NCBI GenBank assembly: GCA_963210315.1
Contig: OY723287.1
Coordinates: 434,001 to 498,000, forward strand
Origin: Rhynchopus euleeides
Taxonomy: Eukaryota; Euglenozoa; Diplonemea; Diplonemida; Diplonemidae
Reading direction: 5' to 3'
DNA length: 64,000 nucleotides
Shown: piece by piece, positions 28,652 through 37,920 of the stretch
How positions within the stretch are numbered: the first letter of the stretch is position 1
Layout of the letters: every line of letters begins with the position of its first letter
Made by a program: the position numbers and the translations under genes
The notes under the pieces: generated by a model
Database searches by the model: none
What the model saw: only the letters and a program-made list of their open reading frames with translations
What the model was told of the DNA's origin: nothing

Positions 28652-31249
28652 ATGGATGCTACGTCCGCTGTGCACACCCCACTGGACACACACACACATA
28701 GGAGGAGAGAGGGATACACGGGCAGGATGTCACAGGCCGACCTCCACGGGGTCTCCTCCGGGAACACCGGCTCCCAGGCCGGTGGCCAACAGGCCGCCCC
28801 CCTGCCCCCCCTCGAATTCACGGAACCTCGCAGATACGAGCTCCAACCCCTTCCCCCCCTCTATGGTGCCGCCCACGTGCGCACCATTCTCGACCACCTC
28901 CGGTGGGAGGCGGCGCTGGACAGCCTGGAGGGCGGCGTCGCCGTCCTCGCTGCCGAGCAACCCCCCACCCACGGCACCCCCCCCACATGGACTCTAGTAG
29001 TCAACGGGAAGGAGGTGGTCCTGACGGACACGCTGCTCCTCGAGGAGCAGAAGCAGAGGGAGGCGGCCGCGAAGAAGCAGGCCGAGGAGGTGCTCCGCCT
29101 GAAGCGGCGCTATGAGAGCGTCCGCGACAGGCTCCAGGAGGAGCGCGCCACGGCCGCGAAGGCGGGAAGGTCTGCGAAGTCGCAGGCCAGCGGCACGGTT
29201 GGGCGGACCGGGCGTGGTGGCGGAGCAGCAGCGGCGGCGAAGCAGCAGGCGCAGCAGGCACAGCAGAGAGCTGCCCAGCTCCAGAAGGATCTGGAGAAGC
29301 TCGCCGGGCGCCTGCGGGAGCTCGGGCATGACCCCGCACCTGCCGCCGCCGACTCCGCCACGCAGGGCGACGGCGCGGCTTGTCAAGCCGAGCTGCAGGG
29401 CCTGCGCCGCCTCCTGCAGGACCAGGACGGCCACCGCAAGCGGCTGGAGGCCCAGCTGCTGACCCAGCAGGCACGGCAGGGCGAGCTGGGGCAGCGGATG
29501 GAGGCGATGCAGGGGCACCCGGGCCTGTCAGAGCAGTGGCTCGAAGACCGCCTGCGCCGCCAGGGGGAGCAGCACGCCGAGCAGGTGGCGCTGCTCGAGG
29601 CCCGGCTGGACAGCCACGCCCAGCAGCACGAGCTGCAGATGCAGCGCATGGGGGACCGCCTCGGCCGCCAGGAGGAGCAGCTGCAGGCGCAAGGGGCCCT
29701 GCTGAAGAGCCTCCAGGAGCGCCCCACCACCACACCCCCCACCACTACAGCCACTACGTCCACACTGAAAACGGAGCGTGAACTAAAGGAGCACAAGGCC
29801 CAGCTCCTGGAGGTCGCGAAGCACCAGCAGTCGATGGGCGTGACGGTCTCCCGCCTCCGCGAGCATGTCGGAGGGCTGGGCAAGGCGGTGGGTGAGGCAG
29901 CAGCGAGCACGGATCTGCAGAAGCTGGCTGCTGGGCTCACCGCCTTGGAGGGGCAAGGCCGCGCGCATGCGACGGATCTGACTGCGTCGCGCAAGGGCTG
30001 GGAGGCCAGCCACAAGGCCCTCGAGGCCGACATGCAGGGCCAGCTCGCGCAGCGGGACCTCAAGCACCGGGCGCTTGAGGAGCGCCTCAGCGGCGCTTGC
30101 AAGGCCATGCTGAGCCTGCAAGCCGCGGAGGCGAGCGAGCAGACGCCCCTCTCCCACCACCAGGCGCAGCAGCTCCAGGCGGAGGTGGACGCGGTCAGGG
30201 CCGACCTGGAGGCGCAGCGCGGGCAGGAGCAGCAGCGCCTGGACGCGGCGGTGGCGGAGCTCCGCAGGGCGTGGGAGGCGCAGCAGGGGGAAGCCGCGGT
30301 GGGCGAGCTGCGGCGGCAGACGGAGCGCCTGGGGGTCACGGTGCGCGACCTGCGGGCCTCCTGCGAGGCTGACCGCAAGGACGCCACGGCCGCCCAGCAG
30401 CAGTCGGAGCGGGCGACCGGGGAGCAGGTGGCCCGCCTCCAGAGCCGCCTGGATGAGGTGTGTGGGGAGCTGCGGGGGACCTGCGAGGCGCAGATGGCGC
30501 GGCACGGGGCCCAGCAGCTCAAGGCCCTTGCCGAGAAGGCAACCCAGCTCGACACTACCCTTCGAGCTGACCTCCAACAGGCAGGGAAGGAGGAGGGCGA
30601 GAGGGTGCAGCGCCAGCTGACGCAGCAGGCCAGCGAGCTCGGGCAGAGCTGGCAGGGCCTGCTAGAGGGGGTGCGCGACGCGGAGGAGCAGCGCAAGCTG
30701 CAACACCAGGAGATGCTCATCTCCGTGAGGCGGGAGCTGAGCGCTGCCACAAAGGGGCTGGGTGCGTCCAAGGGGGCGAAGGGCAAACCGCCGGCGGGGC
30801 CCACGGCCGGGCCGGCTGCGGATGCCCTGCCAGCACCCACAAAACCCGCCCGCTCCTCCCCCAGCACCACCACCACCACCACCACCACCACCTCTGCCAC
30901 CTCCGCCGCCTCTGACTCCTCCGCCCCTGCCCCGCCCAGTGATTCGAGCAGTAAACCCGTGACACCTATGGCACCCGGGGCACCAACAACGTCGAGCGCC
31001 GCCCCGACCCCAGCGCAGCCAGCAGCAGTGCCGCCGGCAGCACCGGCGCCGCCTGCCCAGCCTGCCCCGCCGGCCCCACCCCTCCTCGAAGCCCTGACGC
31101 CCACGGCAGTTGGCGGGGATGAGGCCCCACCCTGTAGGGTGCCGGGAGCCAGCAGGAACGGGAGGACCAGGCAGGCCTCCATCACGGCGTACCTGAAGCC
31201 TCGTTCCAACCGCCTTACCCCCTACCCGCAGAAGCCGGATGAGGAATAG
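28652..31249 (+). CDS. Retrotransposon ORF1: coiled-coil protein with PIP-box-like C-terminus
   Basis: 865 codons from the ATG at 28652 (an alternative is MSQADLHG at 28727), ending at TAG 31247-31249. Residues about 130-680 are a long Gln/Glu/Ala/Leu-rich coiled coil. Residues about 690-820 are low-complexity Pro/Ala/Thr/Ser. Near the C-terminus RTRQASITAYLKPR matches the PCNA-interacting consensus Q-x-x-I-x-x-Y-L with basic flanks. Its place directly upstream of, and in the same frame as, the retrotransposon polymerase marks it as ORF1, which in other elements packages the RNA through a coiled-coil multimer. No zinc knuckle is visible. Confidence 0.8.
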   Translation: MDATSAVHTPLDTHTHRRREGYTGRMSQADLHGVSSGNTGSQAGGQQAAPLPPLEFTEPRRYELQPLPPLYGAAHVRTILDHLRWEAALDSLEGGVAVLAAEQPPTHGTPPTWTLVVNGKEVVLTDTLLLEEQKQREAAAKKQAEEVLRLKRRYESVRDRLQEERATAAKAGRSAKSQASGTVGRTGRGGGAAAAAKQQAQQAQQRAAQLQKDLEKLAGRLRELGHDPAPAAADSATQGDGAACQAELQGLRRLLQDQDGHRKRLEAQLLTQQARQGELGQRMEAMQGHPGLSEQWLEDRLRRQGEQHAEQVALLEARLDSHAQQHELQMQRMGDRLGRQEEQLQAQGALLKSLQERPTTTPPTTTATTSTLKTERELKEHKAQLLEVAKHQQSMGVTVSRLREHVGGLGKAVGEAAASTDLQKLAAGLTALEGQGRAHATDLTASRKGWEASHKALEADMQGQLAQRDLKHRALEERLSGACKAMLSLQAAEASEQTPLSHHQAQQLQAEVDAVRADLEAQRGQEQQRLDAAVAELRRAWEAQQGEAAVGELRRQTERLGVTVRDLRASCEADRKDATAAQQQSERATGEQVARLQSRLDEVCGELRGTCEAQMARHGAQQLKALAEKATQLDTTLRADLQQAGKEEGERVQRQLTQQASELGQSWQGLLEGVRDAEEQRKLQHQEMLISVRRELSAATKGLGASKGAKGKPPAGPTAGPAADALPAPTKPARSSPSTTTTTTTTTSATSAASDSSAPAPPSDSSSKPVTPMAPGAPTTSSAAPTPAQPAAVPPAAPAPPAQPAPPAPPLLEALTPTAVGGDEAPPCRVPGASRNGRTRQASITAYLKPRSNRLTPYPQKPDEE

Positions 31250-31314
31250 GGGGGCGGGCGCTCCGGCCAGCGGGGGGGACCCGCGCAGGAGATTAACGTT
31301 CCCCCTGGCCGGGG
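31247..31314 (+). promoter_or_regulatory. Single in-frame UAG with downstream stem-loop (possible readthrough signal)
   Basis: The frame of ORF1 continues open past TAG for more than 2000 codons. The stop is followed by GGGGGC and, 11 nt later, by a strong hairpin. 31261-31270 pairs with 31305-31314 (CTCCGGCCAG against CTGGCCGGGG), and 31274-31280 pairs with 31298-31304 (GGGGGAC against GTTCCCC). The layout UAG-G, a short spacer and a GC-rich structure is that of gammaretroviral-type stop readthrough. A simple nonsense mutation in this copy is the alternative. Confidence 0.5.
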
Positions 31315-34300
31315 TGCCGACCACGTCTGGGGACAAATCACGTTCGCCGTCGGGCCCCCAGCCGCACCCCACCCCGAGAAACAGGAGGTCTCGGGGCGTA
31401 TACAAACACCTCCACACACCCCAAGTAGAACCCCAACCCCAACATCACCCCCAACCCCACCTAGACCCAGCCGAGCCGCTGTACGGGCAGGAGATACCCG
31501 GGCAACGGCCCCGTGCTGGGACCCCGTAGATTTGGCGACAGGGGCAGGAGAACCCCGGCGCCTCCGTGGGGGGGGACAGGAGTACTCCCCCTCCACCATA
31601 GAGCAAGACGAGCAGTGGTTGACGCATGCTGCAAGGAGACTGATGGCGCTCCGGGTACCAGTGCCGAAGGACGGCAACTGCCAGTACGCCGGCCTTGCAG
31701 AGCAGTGCGCGGAGTGGACAGCAGGCGGGTTGCGTGCAGCGGTGGCGTCGTCCATGCGGCAAAACGCAGAGCGCAGGGCCTCGTACGTGCCCGACCACGA
31801 TGACCCGCAGGCCCCTACATCCTACGACGACTACGTCGAGAAGCAGACGCGCCCGGGGACATACGGAGACGCGGCTACCCTCCGGGTTGCGGCAGAAGTT
31901 CTGGATGCCCAGGTGTGGCTGCTCGCCTCCAGCAGCAAGCAATGCATGACCCGGTGTGGGGAGGGAGCCAAGGTGCTGGGCCTTACGTGGAGGCCCTTCC
32001 ACTACGATGTGCTCCGTTTCCCCCTTAGCCTGGCCCGGGAGCTAGCTGTGACGCCGACGAACCAGTGGGACATCCCTGCAGCCCTTCCTATGCCCACCCC
32101 GGCCACAGCGGACGGGACGCGAGTGCCTACGCCCGTCCAGGGGTCCACAGCGTCACCGCCCCCGCGGCGATTGCGGCATCCTGCATATCAACTAACAACA
32201 CCGGGAGTGATCAGGCTGGCGACAGCGAATGTAACGTCACTGCAGACGCACCTAGGCGACGTGGCGGGCCTGAAGGCGGATGTTGTGGCCCTGCAGGAAA
32301 CCCGAGTCCCGGACCCGAGCAAGGGCACGCACAACGGCTACTTCGCAGCCCACGGCTGGGCTATGCACTGGGGCAAGGGCATGCCCAGGGTCGCAGGCGC
32401 GAACGGCCGCGAACAAACAAGGCCCGGAGGTGTGGCTGTCATGGCGAAGGAGGGCCTTGTCGCGCAAGTGGTGCAGCCGAAGACCGCGCAGGAGCAGAAG
32501 TTGTACGACAGTACCCGCATGGTGCACGTAGTGCTAGCGATTGGAGACGGGAAAACGGCGCTTCATATCCTGAGCGTGTACGGCCACTCGGGGACCGAAG
32601 TGGGTGAGCAGCGGGAAGCCCTCCTGCAAGAGACGCTCGACCTCGCAGCTGGGTTGGGGCAGGTGCCCGTGCTACTGATGGGGGACCTCAACACCAACCC
32701 GGAAACCAGCGCCACGCTGTCCCAGGCGTGCCGGGTGGGCGGCTGGGTCGACGCGGCGACGACGCATGCGGAGCTCGCACAACAGAGCGTGCAGAACACG
32801 TGCTGGGCGTCGGAGAACGGCACTCGGCTGGACATCTGCCTGATGAACTCCTGCGCAGCGCCGGCCCTGCGTCGCGTTGAGGTGGCGAAGCGGGGGGACT
32901 ACGACATACCCACGCACTGCCCGCTTTTTGTAGACCTAGACCTCACTGCCTTCCGCCGCCCCAAAAAGATCTGCATTCTTCCCACCCCTTTCCCTGCGGG
33001 TAAGCCCAAGCTGGGAGACGCTGCGGCGAGAGGGATAATGCAGGACGTGCTTGCAGAGGGGGAACTGCGCCACGGAGCAACGGCCGCGCAGCTCCTCCAC
33101 CGAGCCTCCACCTGCGGCGAGCGTTTCCTAAAGCGTGTCCATGTAGGCCACCTGGAGAGGCAGGAAGCGGCCTACACAGGCAGAGCGGAGGGCTACCACA
33201 TGCAGTGGTCGCGGGCGGCCACCAAGCACCACCCCGCCTCTGCACGGGGGGCCGGTGACACGAACACCCGGGCGAAGGACGGACTGTTGGGGAACCTCCG
33301 ATGCCTCGTCCAAGAGGGTCTCAAGCGACTGCAAGCCGATGCACCGTACGGCCTCACGAATGGGGAGAAGCACGCCTGGAACGCCGCAAAGAAACGCCTG
33401 AGGGAGGGGGGCCTCCCCCAGGGGCTGCAAGCAGCGCTGACGAACACAACCTCGCAGTTGCCGGACCTGGAGATCCTGGAGCAGGCCCTCATTGCCTTGG
33501 AGGGGTCGCAGAGGGGCATGTTCGACAGGCTCCGCGACGCGAGGATCCGCACGTGGAAGGCGAGGATGCAGAAAGCTTGGACATACGAGGCAGGGCAGGT
33601 GTTCGCGTACCTCGCAGATCGCTTCTGCGCTCCAGCCACCTTCATGCGGCGCGAAGACGGCTCTTTCACGGCCTGCCCCAAGGAGGCGGACGAGCTGCTG
33701 AGGAGCGACACGGCGTGGGGAGGGTACTTCCGTAAGTACGCAACGACGCCAGAGCCCCGGTGGGACACCTTCCGCCAAAAGTACCTCCGCTTTCTCCCCG
33801 AGGTGGCTGACATGGAGTGCAAGACCATCACGGCAGAAGACGTTGGGAAGGCCTTGGCCAAGATGTCCACGTCCACCTCGCCGGGCCTGCACGGTTGGCG
33901 GGTCCACGAACTGAGACAACTCCCGCACGAACTCCTCAGGCTCTTCGCGGAGGTGTTCAACGAAGTTGAACGGTCGGGCGAGTGGCCGGAGCAGCTGATG
34001 CACGCCATGATCTGCCTCATCCCCAAGCCTGGCAGCTCAGGAGAGCCACTGTCGCAGCGCCCCATCAGTATCACCCCCGTGCTGTACAGAGTGTGGGCAG
34101 CTATCCGGGTGAAACCGGCACTGAAGTGGTTGGAGATCATCGCGCCCGAAGACCTGCACGGCTGCCGGCCTGGCCACGGTGCGGAGGACCTCATCTGGCA
34201 CCTGGCGGCACGTATTGAAGAAGCCCACCTCACAGGGCGACCGCTGCACGGAGTCGCCCTCGACTTCAAGAAGTGCTTCGACACGGTGCCAATCGACCTC

Positions 34301-37300
34301 ACCTTCCGCCTGGCTGCGGAGCTCGGTTTCGACGCCCGTGTCCTGCGCACCCTGCGAGCAGCGTACAGGACGATGCAGCGGCACTTCCGGGCGAGCGGCA
34401 CCATCGGGGAAGGCTTCCTGCCAACTAACGGCATCATGCAGGGTTGCCCCATCAGTGTCGTGCTGATTAACGTGCTGGTGGGTGTGTGGATGAGGATGGT
34501 CGAGCACCGGCAGGACACAAGGGCGCTGTCTTTCGTTGACGACGTATACGCCACAGCCCCCAGCCCGGAGATCCTGCAAGACGTTGTAGACGACTCTGCG
34601 GGTTTCTCCCACGACACCGGGATGGCTATTTGTGCAGAAATCAAGTCTCACGTTTTCTCGACATCCCCCGGGCCGCTCCGGATTATGTACCGGGCAAGGG
34701 ATGGCGAGGCCACTCCCCTCCGGCAGCGCAACAGCTTCGACTGTCTCGGGGCCATGCTACACGCGCGCCTGATCAGGGAAGGGCGCACAGCGCCCCAGTC
34801 CGAGCGCATCGCCCGCCGGAAGGAAGGTGCGCAGCAGAACCTCCGCAGAACCTCAGCGCTGCCCCTGCCGGTGCAATGGAAAGGGCAGGCGGCGGCGATG
34901 ACGGCAGGGGCTCGACTATATTACGATGCCCTCGTAACTCGTTGGGACAGCAAGGACATCAGGCGATGGAGGGGCCTCTTCGTCGCCGCGCTCTGGTCTG
35001 GCCCACCTCGCAGAGCACAGGAGATTGTGCTGTGTGTCCTCCATCAGGCGCACCGGGTGGACCCCGCTGTCGCCCCCCCCTACCGGCAGATCACCACATG
35101 GGCCAAGCAGATCAAAAAGTGGAGTCACAGCAGGGTGCTGTCCGAGGCAGCCTGGGGGAGTAGAGAGAGGCTTGAGGGGACAGGCCCCTTCGCGCTTTTC
35201 TGGGCCGCCCTGCAGGGGATTGAATGGCGCTGGAGTGCTGCGACCACCCTGGCTTACACTGACGAAGCTGGTCGCGATGTCACCTTCGACCCTGTTGCTG
35301 CAACACCGAGCGCCTGGGCTATCTTTGCACACGACCTCCGCCAATCCCTGCGTAACGCAACGGCGAAGAAGCTGGCCGAACGCAGAGACGACTTCCAAGG
35401 AGCAGAGCACGGCATTGACGGGAGGGTGACACGTTGCGTCCTGGAGGGAGAGGGCGCTGCAATCACGGGGTACCAGCGAGGCCTCCTCCGCTCCGTTGTT
35501 GCAGGGGCGGTGCCTGCTCGTGGGCGCACAGGTCTGGGGGAGGTGTGCCGATACTGCACATCTGGGACCCCGGAGACGGTATCACACCTGTGGTGGGACT
35601 GCGCGGCATGGGAGCCAGTCCGCCAGAAGCACCCCATAGCAGCGAGGGACCGGACGGCCTGGCCGGCATGCCTGGCCCAGTGCGGGGTGGCGCCCATTTA
35701 CAGATACAGCGTCCCGGAGAACGAGCAGCCGCTGCCCATGTCCTTTGCGGACAGGATCACCACCGTGGCACAGCTCCACCGCTACTTCATCGCAGTCCTG
35801 GCGGCGCGACAGGAGAAGGACGGGCTGCTCGACCGCTCTGTGCGCCATCACCGTACTACCGTCTACCCCTGGGAGTGGAGCACCCCTAACCCCGAGAGTG
35901 CCTCCATCCCTGCACTGGCGCCTTCCGAAGTCAAGCAGACGTGGGGCAAGCGGCCCCCAGGCATGTGGGTGGCCCTCTGCGACTGGCTAAGGGGCCTAAA
36001 GTGGGGACCGCAGGGGAGTGAGCATACTGTGACCCTGATGGAGCTGGCCGTGGACTTCGAGCTATCAACTGGCCTTACCCTCCCAGACACCGTGACGCGC
36101 CGCATCCGCCCCCCCGCCCACGTGGACCCGAATAGGAAGGGCGCGAGGGAGGCCCGCTCGCGCATCCCTGCAGACACAGCCCCAGGGCTCACCCTGTACT
36201 TTGACGGTGGTGCGCGCGACAATGGCACCCCCTTCGCCGTGGCGGGGGCAGGGGCGGTGCTATACCAAGACGGTTGCAAGGTTTCAGAGAAAGTACTCCC
36301 GCTGCTGAACGTGCGTAGCAACAACATTGCTGAGTACGAGGCGCTCCGTGCAGGTCTGCGCCTCCTCGAGAGGGGTGATGCCCCTGAGGGCCCAGTCACA
36401 GTGCGGGGCGACTCCCAGGTGGTGCTGCGCCAGCTCCAAGGGGACTCATTGTGCCGGGATGCCGCCCTCCGTCCTCTGTTCCTCAGCACGTCCCGGCTAG
36501 CTGCGGACCTCCAACCGAGGTTCACTCTCACATACGAGCATGTGAAGAGGGAATCCAACACAGATGCTGATGCCCTCAGTAACGCCGCGATGGACGAGGC
36601 TGAAAGGCTGGGGGCCTCACGGCAGCAGCTCCAGCAGGACCTCACGGTGTTCCAGAGCAGTATCCTGGGGAAGGCTGCCTCGCTGAAGGGGCTCTGCAGC
36701 ATGGTGACGAAAGTAGGCACTGGGCCCTGGCATTGCGGCCATGCTGCCAACTCAACAGTCCTCACGGCGATCGGTGGATCTGTGGCGGCGGGCCTGTCGA
36801 GGAGGGCCCAGCTGAACCCTGCCACTGAGTCGGTGATGCGCAGCCTCCAAGCGCACCTGGCTGTGCCAGCCCCCAGCCGGACGGATACAGTGTTCCATGA
36901 TCGCGGAATGGCGTGGGCCGCTACCTTCGCTCCGCAGCCGCACTACCCTGAGGGTTGGCAGCAATCGGCCCAGCAGTGGGCGGCGCGTGGTCGGCAGGCC
37001 AACAGCCGGGTAGGGCGCCCATGGGAGCGGAGGGGCGCTGCCCCCCGAACTGCTCCCCCTGGTGCCAGGAGGAACGCAAAGGTGCTTGCCTGCAAGTTGC
37101 ATTGGAAGCCCCGTTGCTCGGCATGCCAGAAGCGGCGCCTCCCGGAGGAGGTGTGCTGCCGCAACCACCACAAGGAGGGGGACGGGCTCCCGGTCACTAT
37201 GGGCTTCTGCAAACGCCACAGCATGGACCGATGCGGTGACTGCTACAGCGATGGCAAAACACTACCACATTGCTGCCAAGCACACCACGCCGGCTATGCT

Positions 37301-37375
37301 GCACGCCCTCCTCCCCGGAGTGGCACTGAGTTGGCCCCACACTCTAACCCGAGTGGGGCCTCCGCTGTGACGTAG
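31250..37375 (+). CDS. Retrotransposon ORF2: OTU - APE endonuclease - RT - CCHC - RNase H
   Basis: The frame is open from the codon after the UAG; its first ATG is at 31643. OTU protease: PKDGNCQYAGLAEQ with the catalytic Cys near 31679, YGDAATLRVAAEVL, and FHYD with the His near 31995. APE endonuclease (about 32205-32935): ATANVTSL, LQETRVP, GDLNTNP, TRLDICL, PTHCPLF. Reverse transcriptase (about 33840-34700): LDFKKCFDTVP, NGIMQGCPIS, SFVDDVYA (F-V-D-D box). CCHC finger near 35548-35600 (CRYCTSG..HLWWDC). RNase H (about 36199-36600): YFDGGARDN, NIAEYEAL, RGDSQVVL, NTDADAL. Cys/His-rich tail 37086-37300 (RCSACQKRR, CCRNHH, RCGDCYS). All catalytic motifs are intact. OTU proteases in non-LTR elements are rare outside algal-type groups. 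Confidence 0.9.
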   Translation, partial: GGGRSGQRGGPAQEINVPPGRGADHVWGQITFAVGPPAAPHPEKQEVSGRIQTPPHTPSRTPTPTSPPTPPRPSRAAVRAGDTRATAPCWDPVDLATGAGEPRRLRGGGQEYSPSTIEQDEQWLTHAARRLMALRVPVPKDGNCQYAGLAEQCAEWTAGGLRAAVASSMRQNAERRASYVPDHDDPQAPTSYDDYVEKQTRPGTYGDAATLRVAAEVLDAQVWLLASSSKQCMTRCGEGAKVLGLTWRPFHYDVLRFPLSLARELAVTPTNQWDIPAALPMPTPATADGTRVPTPVQGSTASPPPRRLRHPAYQLTTPGVIRLATANVTSLQTHLGDVAGLKADVVALQETRVPDPSKGTHNGYFAAHGWAMHWGKGMPRVAGANGREQTRPGGVAVMAKEGLVAQVVQPKTAQEQKLYDSTRMVHVVLAIGDGKTALHILSVYGHSGTEVGEQREALLQETLDLAAGLGQVPVLLMGDLNTNPETSATLSQACRVGGWVDAATTHAELAQQSVQNTCWASENGTRLDICLMNSCAAPALRRVEVAKRGDYDIPTHCPLFVDLDLTAFRRPKKICILPTPFPAGKPKLGDAAARGIMQDVLAEGELRHGATAAQLLHRASTCGERFLKRVHVGHLERQEAAYTGRAEGYHMQWSRAATKHHPASARGAGDTNTRAKDGLLGNLRCLVQEGLKRLQADAPYGLTNGEKHAWNAAKKRLREGGLPQGLQAALTNTTSQLPDLEILEQALIALEGSQRGMFDRLRDARIRTWKARMQKAWTYEAGQVFAYLADRFCAPATFMRREDGSFTACPKEADELLRSDTAWGGYFRKYATTPEPRWDTFRQKYLRFLPEVADMECKTITAEDVGKALAKMSTSTSPGLHGWRVHELRQLPHELLRLFAEVFNEVERSGEWPEQLMHAMICLIPKPGSSGEPLSQRPISITPVLYRVWAAIRVKPALKWLEIIAPEDLHGCRPGHGAEDLIWHLAARIEEAHLTGRPLHGVALDFKKCFDTVPIDLTFRLAAELGFDARVLRTLRAAYRTMQRHFRASGTIGEGFLPTNGIMQGCPISVVLINVLVGVWMRMVEHRQDTRALSFVDDVYATAPSPEILQDVVDDSAGFSHDTGMAICAEIKSHVFSTSPGPLRIMYRARDGEATPLRQRNSFDCLGAMLHARLIREGRTAPQSERIARRKEGAQQNLRRTSALPLPVQWKGQAAAMTAGARLYYDALVTRWDSKDIRRWRGLFVAALWSGPPRRAQEIVLCVLHQAHRVDPAVAPPYRQITTWAKQIKKWSHSRVLSEAAWGSRERLEGTGPFALFWAALQGIEWRWSAATTLAYTDEAGRDVTFDPVAATPSAWAIFAHDLRQSLRNATAKKLAERRDDFQGAEHGIDGRVTRCVLEGEGAAITGYQRGLLRSVVAGAVPARGRTGLGEVCRYCTSGTPETVSHLWWDCAAWEPVRQKHPIAARDRTAWPACLAQCGVAPIYRYSVPENEQPLPMSFADRITTVAQLHRYFIAVLAARQEKDGLLDRSVRHHRTTVYPWEWSTPNPESASIPALAPSEVKQTWGKRPPGMWVALCDWLRGLKWGPQGSEHTVTLMELAVDFELSTGLTLPDTVTRRIRPPAHVDPNRKGAREARSRIPADTAPGLTLYFDGGARDNGTPFAVAGAGAVLYQDGCKVSEKVLPLLNVRSNNIAEYEALRAGLRLLERGDAPEGPVTVRGDSQVVLRQLQGDSLCRDAALRPLFLSTSRLAADLQPRFTLTYEHVKRESNTDADALSNAAMDEAERLGASRQQLQQDLTVFQSSILGKAASLKGLCSMVTKVGTGPWHCGHAANSTVLTAIGGSVAAGLSRRAQLNPATESVMRSLQAHLAVPAPSRTDTVFHDRGMAWAATFAPQPHYPEGWQQSAQQWAARGRQANSRVGRPWERRGAAPRTAPPGARRNAKVLACKLHWKPRCSACQKRRLPEEVCCRNHHKEGDGLPVTMGFCKRHSMDRCGDCYSDGKTLPHCCQAHHAGYAARPPPRSGTELAPHSNPSGASAVT

Positions 37376-37920
37376 AAATGAGCGGGGGTGGGCAATGATC
37401 CGCGCAGGATCTCCCCACACAAAACGTGGTCACCACACACACACATACCACATGCTGCCACACGTGAATCATTTTTTTTTGCAGCATTTTTGAGAACACA
37501 CCATCTCCTGCTCTGCATGCCTGCCACCTGCTGCCGAAGAAGACCTTGATGCAGCAGCCCCACCCACCAGAGGCTGAGAGCATGGCGAATAAGCTGCACA
37601 AAAATCGGTTCAAAACGAGCATGCCCCATAGTAAGACGGGTGTGACACTGACACAGCCCGACACAGAAGTCAGAAGAGGCCCCACCCCCTGCGAGCAACG
37701 GCAACATCTATGTATCGGCCGGAACAAGAAAACAAGCAGCCAGTTCGTGATCATTCGCACAGAAGGGGGTGGGGGGGTGTGGACGACAACCAGCGATATA
37801 CCCGCCCGCCGCACCCCGCCCCCCCCCCCCTTTGCCTTGCATGACCTCCGTGCATTCTTGCCAGCAAGGAGGCAAGGGCGGGTGCATCCTGAGCATGGCA
37901 CTACCTTGGGCCCCACTCCC
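37376..37920. other. Retrotransposon 3' flank / 3' UTR of next gene
   Basis: About 545 bp between two convergent stop codons. A run of T (37475-37482) and C/G-runs (about 37768 and 37815) occur, but no clear poly(A) or target duplication marks the element's end. No coding frame of its own. Confidence 0.4.

Larger units (their letters stand above)
28652..37375 (+). mobile_element. Non-LTR retrotransposon, intact ORF1 and OTU-APE-RT-RNase H ORF2
   Basis: Minimum extent, from the ORF1 start to the ORF2 stop. It is the only large transcription unit on the plus strand. ORF1 is a coiled-coil protein. ORF2 carries an OTU cysteine protease, an APE-type endonuclease, reverse transcriptase, a CCHC finger, RNase H and a Cys/His-rich tail, all with their catalytic residues. 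The combination of cysteine protease, APE, RT and RNase H recalls the Dualen/RandI group described from Chlamydomonas, though I see no restriction-like endonuclease here. Frame integrity suggests a recent insertion. Untranslated ends and target duplication could not be placed. Confidence 0.9.

Noticed and set aside
29383..31209. 608-codon minus-strand frame
   Set aside because: Antisense to the coiled-coil ORF1; low-complexity Ser/Arg/Cys composition.
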